Position numbers and translations under genes: made by a program. DNA of 64,000 bases, taken from positions 1 to 64,000 of the forward strand of contig NZ_KE386908.1 of the NCBI RefSeq assembly GCF_000429485.1, in the 5' to 3' direction. This document shows, in pieces, positions 26,064 through 34,138 of this stretch; positions within the stretch are counted from its first letter, which is position 1, and each line of letters starts with the position of its first letter. The notes under the pieces are model-generated. The model searched no databases. It was not told the DNA's origin and was given only the letters and a program-made list of their open reading frames with translations. Origin of the DNA: Aliagarivorans marinus DSM 23064 (GTDB taxonomy: Bacteria > Pseudomonadota > Gammaproteobacteria > Enterobacterales > Celerinatantimonadaceae).

Positions 26064-26747
26064 TTACTTAAGCAGGGCCAGCATCTGTTTGTTCTCTAAG
26101 GTGTCTCCAACCGACTGAGCGATGGCTCGGTTGAGCATCACCTGTGCCAGTTGCGTCGATCGGATCCCGATGCTGTCGGACAGTTTGCTCATGGCAGGAT
26201 AGAGCCAGCGAAACAGGCGATAGCTGAAGTTGGGCTCAATGCGTGGCTCAACCGGGTAGATGTAGCCCGGTCTATAGCTGGAGAACTTGTCACCAAACAG
26301 TGCCAACAAGCGGTTCTCGATACAGCCTTTGTCGCGGGCAAACTGCACCCGGCTCTTTTCGCTGCGATCAGCGCCCATGCCGCTCAATAGATGGAACAGG
26401 GCGCTGGGGTTGGCTGAGTACAAGGCTCGGGCGAGTGCCTCAGGAAGATCGACGTTGACTTGGCGAAACTGCTCGGCGGGCAGCGCACCGGTGTAAGCGC
26501 CCAAGCAATAGATGCAGCTGTCTTGCTCTGCTAGCACAGCGTTGAGTGCCGAGAAATCGCGGTGGTCTTGATGGACAACCTGCTCAAGTTTTGGATGCTC
26601 GATGGGCAAGCGGCGGCGCACAATCGCGGTTACCTTTGCAAGCCCAGAGGCTTGCAAAGCCAGCTTCAGTACCTCACCACCGACCATGCCGCTTGCGCCA
26701 ATAAGCAGCAGGCGCAGGCCCTGCTGTTGATTGCTGAAATTGCTCAT
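26064..26747 (-). CDS. NAD(P)-binding Rossmann protein (HTATIP2-like oxidoreductase)
   Basis: 227 aa atypical SDR-like protein. Nucleotide-binding GASGMVGGEV at residues 17-26, IVRRRLP after strand 2, CIYCLGAYTGA in the middle, and YRPGYIYP towards the C-terminus, a pattern of the HTATIP2/NAD(P)H-binding family. The substrate is unknown. It is 23 bp downstream of the metallo-hydrolase gene and probably co-transcribed with it under TetR control. Confidence 0.78.
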   Translation of the reverse strand: MSNFSNQQQGLRLLLIGASGMVGGEVLKLALQASGLAKVTAIVRRRLPIEHPKLEQVVHQDHRDFSALNAVLAEQDSCIYCLGAYTGALPAEQFRQVNVDLPEALARALYSANPSALFHLLSGMGADRSEKSRVQFARDKGCIENRLLALFGDKFSSYRPGYIYPVEPRIEPNFSYRLFRWLYPAMSKLSDSIGIRSTQLAQVMLNRAIAQSVGDTLENKQMLALLK

Positions 26748-26770
26748 TGTTTTACTCTCGTATTCGGTGT

Positions 26771-27898
26771 TTATTCTGCGTATACATCCATTGGCTGGGC
26801 GCGCTCGAACTCAGGCAGATAGGCCTTCCACCAAGCGAGGTACTCTTCTGGTTGGTGGATGGCTACTGCCTCGCCGAACATCGGCAATCTGACTTCGGTA
26901 GCATGCTGCGCGGCTAACTGCTCCATCGCCTCGAAGGGTTCCCACCAGGCGTGACGCCCGAGATCGAAGGTGGCGTTGTGGATCGGTACCAGTACCTTGG
27001 CTTGCAAGTCGAGGTGCGCTTGCATAGCATCTTCCGGCAGCATATGGATATCGCGCCATAGCTCGTTATAGGCCCCCACTTCCAGCAGTGCCATATCAAA
27101 GCCACCAAAGTGACGACCAATCGCTTCAAAGCCGTCGAAGTAGCCGCTGTCACCGCTGAAGAATATCCGGCTGGTGGGGCTTTCAATCACATAGCTAGCC
27201 CACAGGGTTTTGTTGCGATCCATTAGCCCGCGGTTGGCATAGTGCTGAGCCGGAGTAGCGCTAATCGTAAGCTCGCCAAGTTCGACGCCTTGCCACCAGT
27301 CTAATTCGACAATCTTCTCGTCGGCCACACCCCAGCGCCGTAGCAGCGCGCCGAGTTTTAGCGGTACTACAAAGTAGTCGGCGCGATTTTTCAGCTTTAC
27401 GATGCTGCGCTTGTCTAGGTGGTCGTAGTGATTGTGCGAGATGATCACCGCCCGCAGCTGCGGCAGTTGCTCGATCTCAATCGGGGTTTGTTCGAAACGC
27501 TTTGGCCCAAGCCATTGAGTTGGCGAGGCGCGCTCGGAGAACACCGGATCGGTGATCAGCCATTGTTCGCCCAGTTGCATCAATACCGTGGAGTGGCCAA
27601 GGCGATAAACCCGCTCTGGGTTAACACTCTGTAGCGCGTCGCTATCCAGCGGCTGGATCGGCAGGGAGTGGTCGGGGGTTGAGGCCTCATGCCGGGCCGA
27701 ACGCATGGCTCGGTACATGGTGGCAAACTCAAAGCGCATCTCGAAGCCGTCGTTGTGGAACTTGCCGTCTTGGTAGCGAGCGCCGGGCTTGCCATGATCG
27801 ATCATCGGCAAGTTGTGGCTGGCTGTCGGCTCCTTGCTGACACAGGCGCTGATGGCAAATACCGCCAAGCCTAGGGGAATAAGTAGTTTTTTTAGCAT
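26771..27898 (-). CDS. Metallo-beta-lactamase-fold hydrolase, predicted lipoprotein (NAPE-PLD/UlaG-like)
   Basis: 375 aa. Lipoprotein signal with lipobox ISAC (Cys19). The MBL metal-binding motif is SHNHYDHLD (HxHxDH), followed by FFSGDSGYFDGF and a late IHNATFDLGRH, the arrangement of the NAPE-hydrolysing phospholipase D-like/UlaG-like group. It probably hydrolyses a phosphodiester or lipid-type substrate on the periplasmic side. A TetR-type operator-like site lies 27-44 bp upstream of the start. First gene of a two-gene operon. Confidence 0.82.
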   Translation of the reverse strand: MLKKLLIPLGLAVFAISACVSKEPTASHNLPMIDHGKPGARYQDGKFHNDGFEMRFEFATMYRAMRSARHEASTPDHSLPIQPLDSDALQSVNPERVYRLGHSTVLMQLGEQWLITDPVFSERASPTQWLGPKRFEQTPIEIEQLPQLRAVIISHNHYDHLDKRSIVKLKNRADYFVVPLKLGALLRRWGVADEKIVELDWWQGVELGELTISATPAQHYANRGLMDRNKTLWASYVIESPTSRIFFSGDSGYFDGFEAIGRHFGGFDMALLEVGAYNELWRDIHMLPEDAMQAHLDLQAKVLVPIHNATFDLGRHAWWEPFEAMEQLAAQHATEVRLPMFGEAVAIHQPEEYLAWWKAYLPEFERAQPMDVYAE

Positions 27899-27924
27899 CC
27901 TATTGGCGCCTCTTTATCGTATAA

Positions 27925-27942
27925 ATCGAACGTTCGTTCTGT
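27925..27942. promoter_or_regulatory. TetR-type operator-like site A
   Basis: On the minus strand ACAGAACG-AA-CGTTCGAT, which matches site B (28550-28567) in both 8-bp arms at most positions; it contains the perfect core CGAACGTTCG. It lies just upstream of the metallo-hydrolase gene. Confidence 0.65.
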
Positions 27943-27992
27943 TTGTCGGGTAGATAAAACCAACCGCGCAGGGCGGTTGGCTGCAAAGTAAT

Positions 27993-28562
27993 CTAGGCGC
28001 TGACGCTATCCCAACAGCAGTCAAAGGCCTGCTGCTTGAGCTGCTCAGTCACTGGCTGTCCCACGCTAGGCAGCTTCACCAAGGCGACAATCTGACTGAA
28101 CAGCAGCGACATTAGTAGCGCCAAGTTGAGATCTTTTAGCTGGCCTTGCTCGATGCCGCGTAAGATAAACTGCGCTGCAATCTGCTCGTAGTTGAGCTTG
28201 GCTTTCAAGGTATCTTCGCTGATCAGCGGTGAGTTGGCGCACTGCTCCATCAACGAGAGCTTCTGCGGGTAACGGATAAAGTAGCCATAGGTCAGCTCCA
28301 GTAGCTGATAGAACTGCTGGCGGTAGTCGAGTGTGTTATCGAGCTCGCCAAAGGTGGCATCCATCACCCGCTGTTTTTCTAGCAGGTAGAGCTGATTAAT
28401 CAGCACTTCCTTGCTGGGAAAGTGATGATAGATCGCCCCAGCCGATACACCGGAGTGCTTGGACACCTGTGACATGGGGGTGTTATGCAGGCCATTCTCG
28501 GCGATGAGTTCCATCGTAGCATCGAGAATGCGCTGGCGTTTATCTGTATACCGAATGTTCAT
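27993..28562 (-). CDS. TetR-family transcriptional regulator
   Basis: 189 aa. N-terminal helix-turn-helix with KRQRILDATMELIAENG, TPMSQVSKHSGVSAGAIYHHF, then FPSKEVLINQLY, typical TetR/AcrR. The ligand domain is about residues 60-185. The start ATG 28562 gives the canonical short N-terminus; it lies inside palindrome B, so binding there would block its own transcription or translation. With site A upstream of the downstream operon, it likely controls the metallo-hydrolase and Rossmann genes. Confidence 0.88.
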   Translation of the reverse strand: MNIRYTDKRQRILDATMELIAENGLHNTPMSQVSKHSGVSAGAIYHHFPSKEVLINQLYLLEKQRVMDATFGELDNTLDYRQQFYQLLELTYGYFIRYPQKLSLMEQCANSPLISEDTLKAKLNYEQIAAQFILRGIEQGQLKDLNLALLMSLLFSQIVALVKLPSVGQPVTEQLKQQAFDCCWDSVSA

Positions 28563-28567
28563 TCGGT
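28550..28567. promoter_or_regulatory. TetR-type operator-like site B (overlaps tetR start)
   Basis: ACCGAATG-TT-CATTCGGT: perfect 8-bp inverted arms with a 2-bp centre. It covers the tetR start codon (28562-28560), consistent with autorepression. Confidence 0.7.
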
Positions 28568-28614
28568 TAGTTTGCGCGGAGGTCACAGCGTAGTCAAGCC
28601 TAATCTGTAAGCAA

Positions 28615-28652
28615 AAAACTGCGCTTCTTGGCTCCAAGCGGGCAAGAAGCGC
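28615..28652 (-). terminator. Intrinsic terminator of the eight-gene envelope operon
   Basis: On the minus strand GCGCTTCTTG, a 12-base loop, CAAGAAGCGC, then AGTTTTTTGC. A 10-bp stem with a U-tract, just after the last operon gene, separates it from tetR. Confidence 0.82.
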
Positions 28653-28661
28653 CGACTAGGA

Positions 28662-29249
28662 CTAGTTGTATTCTCGCAGTTGCGTTTCCAGCTGCTCAGT
28701 GGTTTTCTGGGTAGTGAACTCACGATATAGCGATTTTTGGTCGGTCGGATCCAACTCGCGTCCGCTCTGGCTTACTATGTCATCGAACAAACTATCACGC
28801 TGGTTGGCTGGTAGGGTTACCAGCGCGCATACGTGGCTGACATCCTCGATTTTAACCATTGCCAGTTGCTCAACTTGGGTGTTACTCAAGGTGACCGAGG
28901 TTACATTGCGAGCAATTTGTTCAAAGCTGGTGCCTGTGGTGGAGATGCCCGCCGCATTTTGGCTTTTCTGGTAGGTTTTTTCCAGCACATCGGCCTTCAT
29001 TTCAATGCTTTGCGCAAGCGAGCTTCTCGCTTGGGCGATTGCATGATTGCGATCGATGCCGAAGTCTCCAGAGCTGACAATGCAGTCTGACGCAGCCAAG
29101 CCATTAGCAGCTGACGGCGTTAGCACCCAAGGTGGCAGCTGGGCTTGAGTTTCTACCTCGCCATAGCGAGCATTCTGTTGGCTTGCACATGCCCCAAGCA
29201 GCAGGCTCAGCATGATAACGCTGGGTTTTGTGATAGTGCTGATTTTCAT
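28662..29249 (-). CDS. LPP20-like lipoprotein (operon gene 8)
   Basis: 195 aa. Lipobox LGAC with Cys21 followed by Ala, so outer-membrane sorting is expected. A short PPWVLTP motif precedes an LPP20-type alpha/beta domain (about residues 45-150). In it, conserved RNHAIAQARSSLAQSI is the helix with the family's A-x-A-R-x-x-A pattern, and VEQLAMVKIEDVSHVCALVTLP the paired strand. Relatives include FlgP of the Vibrio/Campylobacter outer-membrane disc. Last gene of the operon, 27 bp after the transglycosylase gene. Confidence 0.75.
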   Translation of the reverse strand: MKISTITKPSVIMLSLLLGACASQQNARYGEVETQAQLPPWVLTPSAANGLAASDCIVSSGDFGIDRNHAIAQARSSLAQSIEMKADVLEKTYQKSQNAAGISTTGTSFEQIARNVTSVTLSNTQVEQLAMVKIEDVSHVCALVTLPANQRDSLFDDIVSQSGRELDPTDQKSLYREFTTQKTTEQLETQLREYN

Positions 29250-29276
29250 AGTCTCTTCCTCGAGGGTAATTCCTGG

Positions 29277-30668
29277 TTATTGCTGATAAAGACGCTTACG
29301 AGAGGTCACTTTCTTCAGGTAGTTCTGGGTCTCCGGATAAGGGAGGTTGGCAAGTAGCTGCTGATAGACCTGCTCAGGTGTTAGCTGGTTAATGGCTGCA
29401 ACCGCTTTACTGGTTGAGCGCGTATTGAAGGCCTTGGCCACATTGCCTGCGCCGGTGTTATAGGCAGCGATAATGGCGTACTCCGAGCTCTGGGGGTTGT
29501 TGATCCCTTTTAGGTAGCGCGTTTGCAGAATACTGAGATAAGCGATGCCGGTATGGATATTGAACTCGGGGTCATAGAGCTGGTGTGGCGACATCGATTT
29601 ATCGCGCTGGTGGAACAAACGATTTACATCCCGGCCAGCACTACTCGGCACCACTTGCATCAGCCCGTAGGCGGGAATATGTGATTTAGCCTGAGGGTTA
29701 AAGTGGGATTCGGTATGCATGATTGCCATCACCAGAGCTGCCGGAAGCTGCAATTCTTGGCTGTGTCGCTCCACCGGCTCTCGGTACGCTGCTGCTAGCT
29801 TGCCCATAGAGCCGGAGGGGATGGCTACCCGATATTCAACGACCTGCTTGGGTTGTTCCTGCCATTCTTTTCTGGCACTGGCGAAATCTCTGGTTGCTTG
29901 CTGTTTTCGTTGCTCTCGCGTGGCCATAATACGTTGTTGCTGTTCGGCGACTAAGCGATCACGAAAGTCTTGATTGACCTCTGCTGGCGCATGTTCGACT
30001 TGGATATCTAACTGGCTTAGTTGCTGTTGGCTTTGTTGGTCGATCAACTGGTGAACTTTCTGCAGCTCTGCGGTGGGCAGTACCTCCGGTTGAATGGTGA
30101 CCTGCTTTGTTTCCAACGTCACAGCGGGCGGGGTGAAATGCAGTTGTTGCCAGAGTTGCTGGTTGGCTTGCAGGGCTTGATTAACCTTTTCGATAACCTG
30201 TTGATGCGGCGTGTGAGCTTGTCGAATGCTGTTGACCTCAACTACGCCGTCAGTTGTAGGCTGCGTGGGTGTTTGTGGTGAGTCGGGCGTTACATTAGGC
30301 GTTGCATCGGGCGATGGTTCGTTTTCGGGAGCCACTTGAACAAAACGCACCACAATCTGCTGCTGCTCCAGATCCACCGTGGTTTTTACATCACCTTGTT
30401 CGGAGACAGATACCAGTGTGTCGGGCTGTTCAATATGGGTATCGCCCCATTGTCGCATTGCTTCTGCTCGGTAGGCATCCCATTCTGCGAGGTGCTGTTC
30501 TTGCCACTGCGAGAACTCCTGCATTCGTTGATAGTACCAGAGGGAAAACTCTTCAGTATCGGGCTGGGTGAGCTGTTCTACCGCTTGGTCTAGCTCGGCA
30601 AAAGGATCGGCGCTAGCGTTTTGGGGAGCGAGTAAAAGTAGCGTTATCAAAGGGAAAAGGTGCTTCAT
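29277..30668 (-). CDS. MltC-like lytic transglycosylase (operon gene 7)
   Basis: 463 aa with a signal peptide but no lipobox, unlike E. coli MltC (about 359 aa, lipoprotein). It has an N-terminal DUF3393/MltC-N-like part (about 40-110, AEWDAYRAEAMRQWGD, then TTVDLEQQQIVVRFV), a long Pro/Gln-rich and coiled linker, and a C-terminal SLT goose-lysozyme-like domain (about 285-455). Catalytic Glu320 lies in MHTESHFNP, with GLMQVVPSSAG and AAYNTGAGNV as the usual motifs. It cuts peptidoglycan, presumably to open or remodel the wall for the envelope complex encoded by this operon. 2 bp after the preceding gene. Confidence 0.85.
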   Translation of the reverse strand: MKHLFPLITLLLLAPQNASADPFAELDQAVEQLTQPDTEEFSLWYYQRMQEFSQWQEQHLAEWDAYRAEAMRQWGDTHIEQPDTLVSVSEQGDVKTTVDLEQQQIVVRFVQVAPENEPSPDATPNVTPDSPQTPTQPTTDGVVEVNSIRQAHTPHQQVIEKVNQALQANQQLWQQLHFTPPAVTLETKQVTIQPEVLPTAELQKVHQLIDQQSQQQLSQLDIQVEHAPAEVNQDFRDRLVAEQQQRIMATREQRKQQATRDFASARKEWQEQPKQVVEYRVAIPSGSMGKLAAAYREPVERHSQELQLPAALVMAIMHTESHFNPQAKSHIPAYGLMQVVPSSAGRDVNRLFHQRDKSMSPHQLYDPEFNIHTGIAYLSILQTRYLKGINNPQSSEYAIIAAYNTGAGNVAKAFNTRSTSKAVAAINQLTPEQVYQQLLANLPYPETQNYLKKVTSRKRLYQQ

Positions 30669-30670
30669 GG

Positions 30671-31432
30671 TTACTCTCTCTCGATGGAAAAGTATGCGCC
30701 TAGGTCGCTGACGGAGTCTTGATCCCGCTGGACTTGAAGAAGCTGTAGTTCAACTGAGTAGTTATCACACTCGGCCAAGCTGCATTGGGCTAAGGTGGCT
30801 TGGGCATCATCCTCACGCGAAGACTCGGCTTGCCAGCGAGCAATTTCCAAGTACAAGCCTTGATTGAGTAGTGGCTTATTGGCCACGTATTGTTGGTAGT
30901 AGCTATCGGCTTGTTCGGGCTGGCTGGCTTGCAACATCAGTAACACCAGGGCAGCGGCATCATTGGCGGTGTAGCTGTGACTGAGCGGTAGGCGCAAGGC
31001 TGCGACCAAGGCGTCGGCTTGCTGTTGGCGATGGTAATGGTAGCCGTAATGTAGCGACGTTAATGCAAGATTCTGTTCCGGGTTTTGCTCACTAACCATT
31101 GCAGAGCAGCTGGCACTGCCCGGTCCGTGCTTTTTGAAGCGCAGGGATTGCGTCTGATAACTGAGTCCTGCAATCGGCCAACTGCTGAGAGGTTTTTCTA
31201 TCCGAGCTTGTTCGAGCAACTGAGATTCGTACTTGGCGCGCAAGGGCAAACCTAAGCCCCGTCTACACAGCCGTTGCAGCTGAGCATCATTCAAGCCCTT
31301 TGATGCGCTAATAGTGACTTGAACGGGCTGCTCTCCCGTTACTTGATACTGGGTGTCTCCGAACTGCCATGATTGGCTGGCTAGGGCTGGCCAACAGGCC
31401 AGTCCTAACAGCAATGACCACTTAGAGATCAT
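30671..31432 (-). CDS. Exported protein of unknown function (operon gene 6)
   Basis: 253 aa with a signal peptide (LLLGLACWPALASQ). The N-terminal 100 residues form a beta-rich domain with two Cys. The C-terminal half has helical pairs (DAAALVLLMLQASQPEQADSYYQQYV, then LEIARWQAES) that resemble TPR/SEL1-type repeats, suggesting a protein-binding periplasmic scaffold. No family recognised. It overlaps the previous gene by 11 bp. Confidence 0.65.
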   Translation of the reverse strand: MISKWSLLLGLACWPALASQSWQFGDTQYQVTGEQPVQVTISASKGLNDAQLQRLCRRGLGLPLRAKYESQLLEQARIEKPLSSWPIAGLSYQTQSLRFKKHGPGSASCSAMVSEQNPEQNLALTSLHYGYHYHRQQQADALVAALRLPLSHSYTANDAAALVLLMLQASQPEQADSYYQQYVANKPLLNQGLYLEIARWQAESSREDDAQATLAQCSLAECDNYSVELQLLQVQRDQDSVSDLGAYFSIERE

Positions 31433-32717
31433 TGGCGCTACTTACCTGACCACTTGGCCCTTGGCTGGAGTTGTTTTGCTCTGACTCCCCACCATGCACA
31501 CTGAGTTTATGTTTGCTGCTACTTGGGCTGTGTGTGGCTGTGCGTTGGTCGTTCTCTTGACGAGCTTTTACTGCTACCGCTTCAAGCGACGGCGAGTAGA
31601 CCGCGACGGTTAGCATCCAGTCGCCGTCGTGGCTCTGGAAAGACTTGGTTGAAACCCCTGCAGGTAGTTGGCCCGCTGAAATGGACTTGTAGCTGTCGGT
31701 CATCTTCAGCTGGTTGACGAAGGTGCTGCGATCTTGCTCCAACACCACGACGTTGTCTGGACCGGGCGCCTCAGGCACATACTCGAACTGCTCATTGGCC
31801 TCTTGCAAGGTCTCAGAAAAGCCGCCTTGCCAGTAGATCTCCTCACCCTGCATGGTTGCCAGCAGCGCGCTGCGCGCCTTGGCTTGGGATTGATTGATGG
31901 CGGCGCCTTCCAGTTTGCGTTGGACGGTCTTGTTACGATTGTGGCGGATAATCGACGAACCGAAGCCTAACACGTAGGTTTCATTGGTTTCTGGATGGGT
32001 AATGACTTTGGCGCCAACCGGGGGCATTACGCCACTTTGCAGGTCGTCAATGATGTGTTTGAAGATCTCATTGGGGTCGGTGCTCACGGTTAAGCAACCG
32101 AGCTGACGCTTGGTTTGTTGACGGGTTTTCGGCGTCGAAATCAAGCTGACGCTGACCCGTTGTGCATCCATGTCATCAAACACATCGAAGGTGACATAGC
32201 CTGCCAAAGAGCCTTGTACGGATTCCAAACACGCATCAACCATGTCGCTGGTGACATTGGCCACCGATTCGGTCGCCGTGTCGATAACGTCGACGCTCTC
32301 GCTAATTGCCGTGGTACAGGCGTTGTTCATTCCCTGCATGTTTTCAACAAACTGCTTCTTAGCAATCTCAAAGGCCTGAATGTAGGCTTTGCGCTTGGAA
32401 AGCAGCGTAGCGTTACGGTTATCAAAGGCTTTGTAGTCGGCAGAGCCAATTGACAAGATGCCGATGCCAGAGCCGACCGAGATCATCTGAATACCATCGG
32501 CTTGTTCTTGCAGTAGCATTTGGTGGGCGGTTGCAACGGCTTGTGGCTCTGAGTCAGCGAAAATCACGCCGTCTACCGGCTCTAGCTCGTTGCTTACCAA
32601 GGCTTGGCCTTGTTCGCTGGTAGCAGGTACTAAGTCGTTGAGATCAAAATTTGCCTGAACGCTTAACGGCAATACCGCTAACGCAAACAGAGCTGAAAGG
32701 GGAGAATGATACTTCAT
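31422..32717 (-). CDS. Exported protein with two LPP20/FlgT-N-like repeats (operon gene 5)
   Basis: 431 aa, signal peptide (LSALFALAVLPLSVQA). Two internally similar alpha/beta segments: about residues 90-210 (FDNRNATLLSKRKAYIQAF, then VSVSLIS) and about 270-390 (INQSQAKARSALLATMQGE, then WMLTVAVYSP). Each shows the helix with Ala-x-Ala-Arg spacing followed by a hydrophobic strand pair seen in LPP20 and FlgT-N. The C-terminus is a Ser/Asn/Gln-rich tail. Gaps and overlaps (17 bp upstream, 11 bp overlap downstream) put it in the operon. I cannot name a formal family. Confidence 0.6.
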   Translation of the reverse strand: MKYHSPLSALFALAVLPLSVQANFDLNDLVPATSEQGQALVSNELEPVDGVIFADSEPQAVATAHQMLLQEQADGIQMISVGSGIGILSIGSADYKAFDNRNATLLSKRKAYIQAFEIAKKQFVENMQGMNNACTTAISESVDVIDTATESVANVTSDMVDACLESVQGSLAGYVTFDVFDDMDAQRVSVSLISTPKTRQQTKRQLGCLTVSTDPNEIFKHIIDDLQSGVMPPVGAKVITHPETNETYVLGFGSSIIRHNRNKTVQRKLEGAAINQSQAKARSALLATMQGEEIYWQGGFSETLQEANEQFEYVPEAPGPDNVVVLEQDRSTFVNQLKMTDSYKSISAGQLPAGVSTKSFQSHDGDWMLTVAVYSPSLEAVAVKARQENDQRTATHSPSSSKHKLSVHGGESEQNNSSQGPSGQVSSANDL

Positions 32718-32734
32718 AGGTCGTCCTTGATAAG

Positions 32735-34138
32735 CTATCGAATGTCCAGCGATGAGTCGCTGACGATCTGAATGGAAGGCTGATAGTCAGGGTGGTGAAT
32801 CATCAGCGTTGGCTTAAGATACTGAGCGAGATGGGCGGCATCACGCAGATAGCGCAAGTAGAGGTGTCGCTCCTCCCCGCTGATTTCGAAACGCACCTCG
32901 CTGACACCTGGAATAGCTTTTACTAGGTTGATCAATTGCACTTGATCGCCGGCGGCTTTTTCGCTCAGTTTGATTTGATGTACAGCGCCACCTCGGGCTA
33001 GCACATTTTTGATTGCGGTGTTTAGCGCTTGGTTTAGCTCGTGACGGTTCAGTTCATTGGCAAAGTGGATCTTGGCCAGGTTCTCTGCGCTGTCATCGCT
33101 GCCAGGAAGCGTGACCAAGCTAGGATCGTTGTTCCACTGGGCATATATTTCACCGGTTTTGTCGATCACTTTCAGGCGAACTTCCAGCTGTTTGCCACCT
33201 TGAACCTTGCGGATAGTCTCTTCAATGGCGACCACAAAGGTTGACCCGGCGCGTTGTGGCGTGGTGCGAACATCCTTAGCGATCAACGCTTGGATAACCG
33301 CTTCACGCACGCTGGGTATCTCGCTGGCCACAAAGACTTTGGGATGTTGCAGCTGATCTAAGATTTGGCTGAGCTCGGTCACCACCTTTTCTTGTTCGAC
33401 GGTAACGTTAAGCACCACTTGTACTCGACCATCCTCCATACTTTGCACCGCGATCTCGTTCCACGAGGAGATGTAACCGCGCGAATGTGAACTCAGCGAA
33501 CGGCGGGCGATGTCGACCATAGAGGTGCTATCGCTATCATCCTGAGCCAGTAAATGGGTGTAGCTTTGCTCCAAGTAACCAGAGCTGATCGCCACCCCTA
33601 ATACCTGGCTTATCGCGCGAGCAAATGCGTCCATTTCAGCAGCTTGTCGGGCGCTTAGCTGACGGGTTGAATCTGCCGCTCCTTCACCGGTAACTTGAAT
33701 GGTGATACTGCTACCTTGCTCCCAAGCAATATCGCCGATGTCATCGGAAGAAGGGGGAGGCGCGAGCGCTACCGCTGCAACCACACAGGTATCATCGCCT
33801 TGCAGGTAAGGCTGCTGAAAATCAACAGCCACTCGGCGGGTGTTGACTGCATCGACAAAGCTGGCGAATTCCTGCTCCGTGAACTGGCTGTCGATCAACG
33901 CTTGGTCGGTTTTACTGAGCTGTTGAATCGTTGCGGGATTCATCATCTCCACTAAGCGCTGAGCAGCTTCAGCTTTCGCAGACTCGATAGTTTGCTTACC
34001 ACGCCCATAGCTACAGCCTTCTTGGGCCAGAGCTGGTTGTCCCATGACCTCAATCAGACTTAAGGCGTGGCTGTGCTTGGTTGCGGTGAGTGCACATGCA
34101 CCCACCATTAGCAGCACGGTTAGCCGCGGTCGTCCCAT
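32735..34138 (-). CDS. FlgT-like exported protein (operon gene 4)
   Basis: 467 aa with an N-terminal export signal (LTVLLMVGACALTATKHSHA; the Cys is not a clear lipobox). Three parts can be seen. An LPP20-like segment is at about 35-130 (GCSYGRGKQTIESAKAEAAQRL). A FlgT-N-like domain is at about 145-255 (TRQLSARQAAEMDAFARAIS, then SRGYISSWNEI, then VQVVLNVTV). A FlgT-M/CsgG-like region follows from about 265 (LDQLQHPKVFVASEI, DKTGEIYAQW). FlgT forms the H ring of sodium-driven Vibrio flagella; no flagellar genes are nearby, so this is probably a non-flagellar paralogue. It overlaps the preceding gene by 19 bp. Confidence 0.68.
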   Translation of the reverse strand: MGRPRLTVLLMVGACALTATKHSHALSLIEVMGQPALAQEGCSYGRGKQTIESAKAEAAQRLVEMMNPATIQQLSKTDQALIDSQFTEQEFASFVDAVNTRRVAVDFQQPYLQGDDTCVVAAVALAPPPSSDDIGDIAWEQGSSITIQVTGEGAADSTRQLSARQAAEMDAFARAISQVLGVAISSGYLEQSYTHLLAQDDSDSTSMVDIARRSLSSHSRGYISSWNEIAVQSMEDGRVQVVLNVTVEQEKVVTELSQILDQLQHPKVFVASEIPSVREAVIQALIAKDVRTTPQRAGSTFVVAIEETIRKVQGGKQLEVRLKVIDKTGEIYAQWNNDPSLVTLPGSDDSAENLAKIHFANELNRHELNQALNTAIKNVLARGGAVHQIKLSEKAAGDQVQLINLVKAIPGVSEVRFEISGEERHLYLRYLRDAAHLAQYLKPTLMIHHPDYQPSIQIVSDSSLDIR

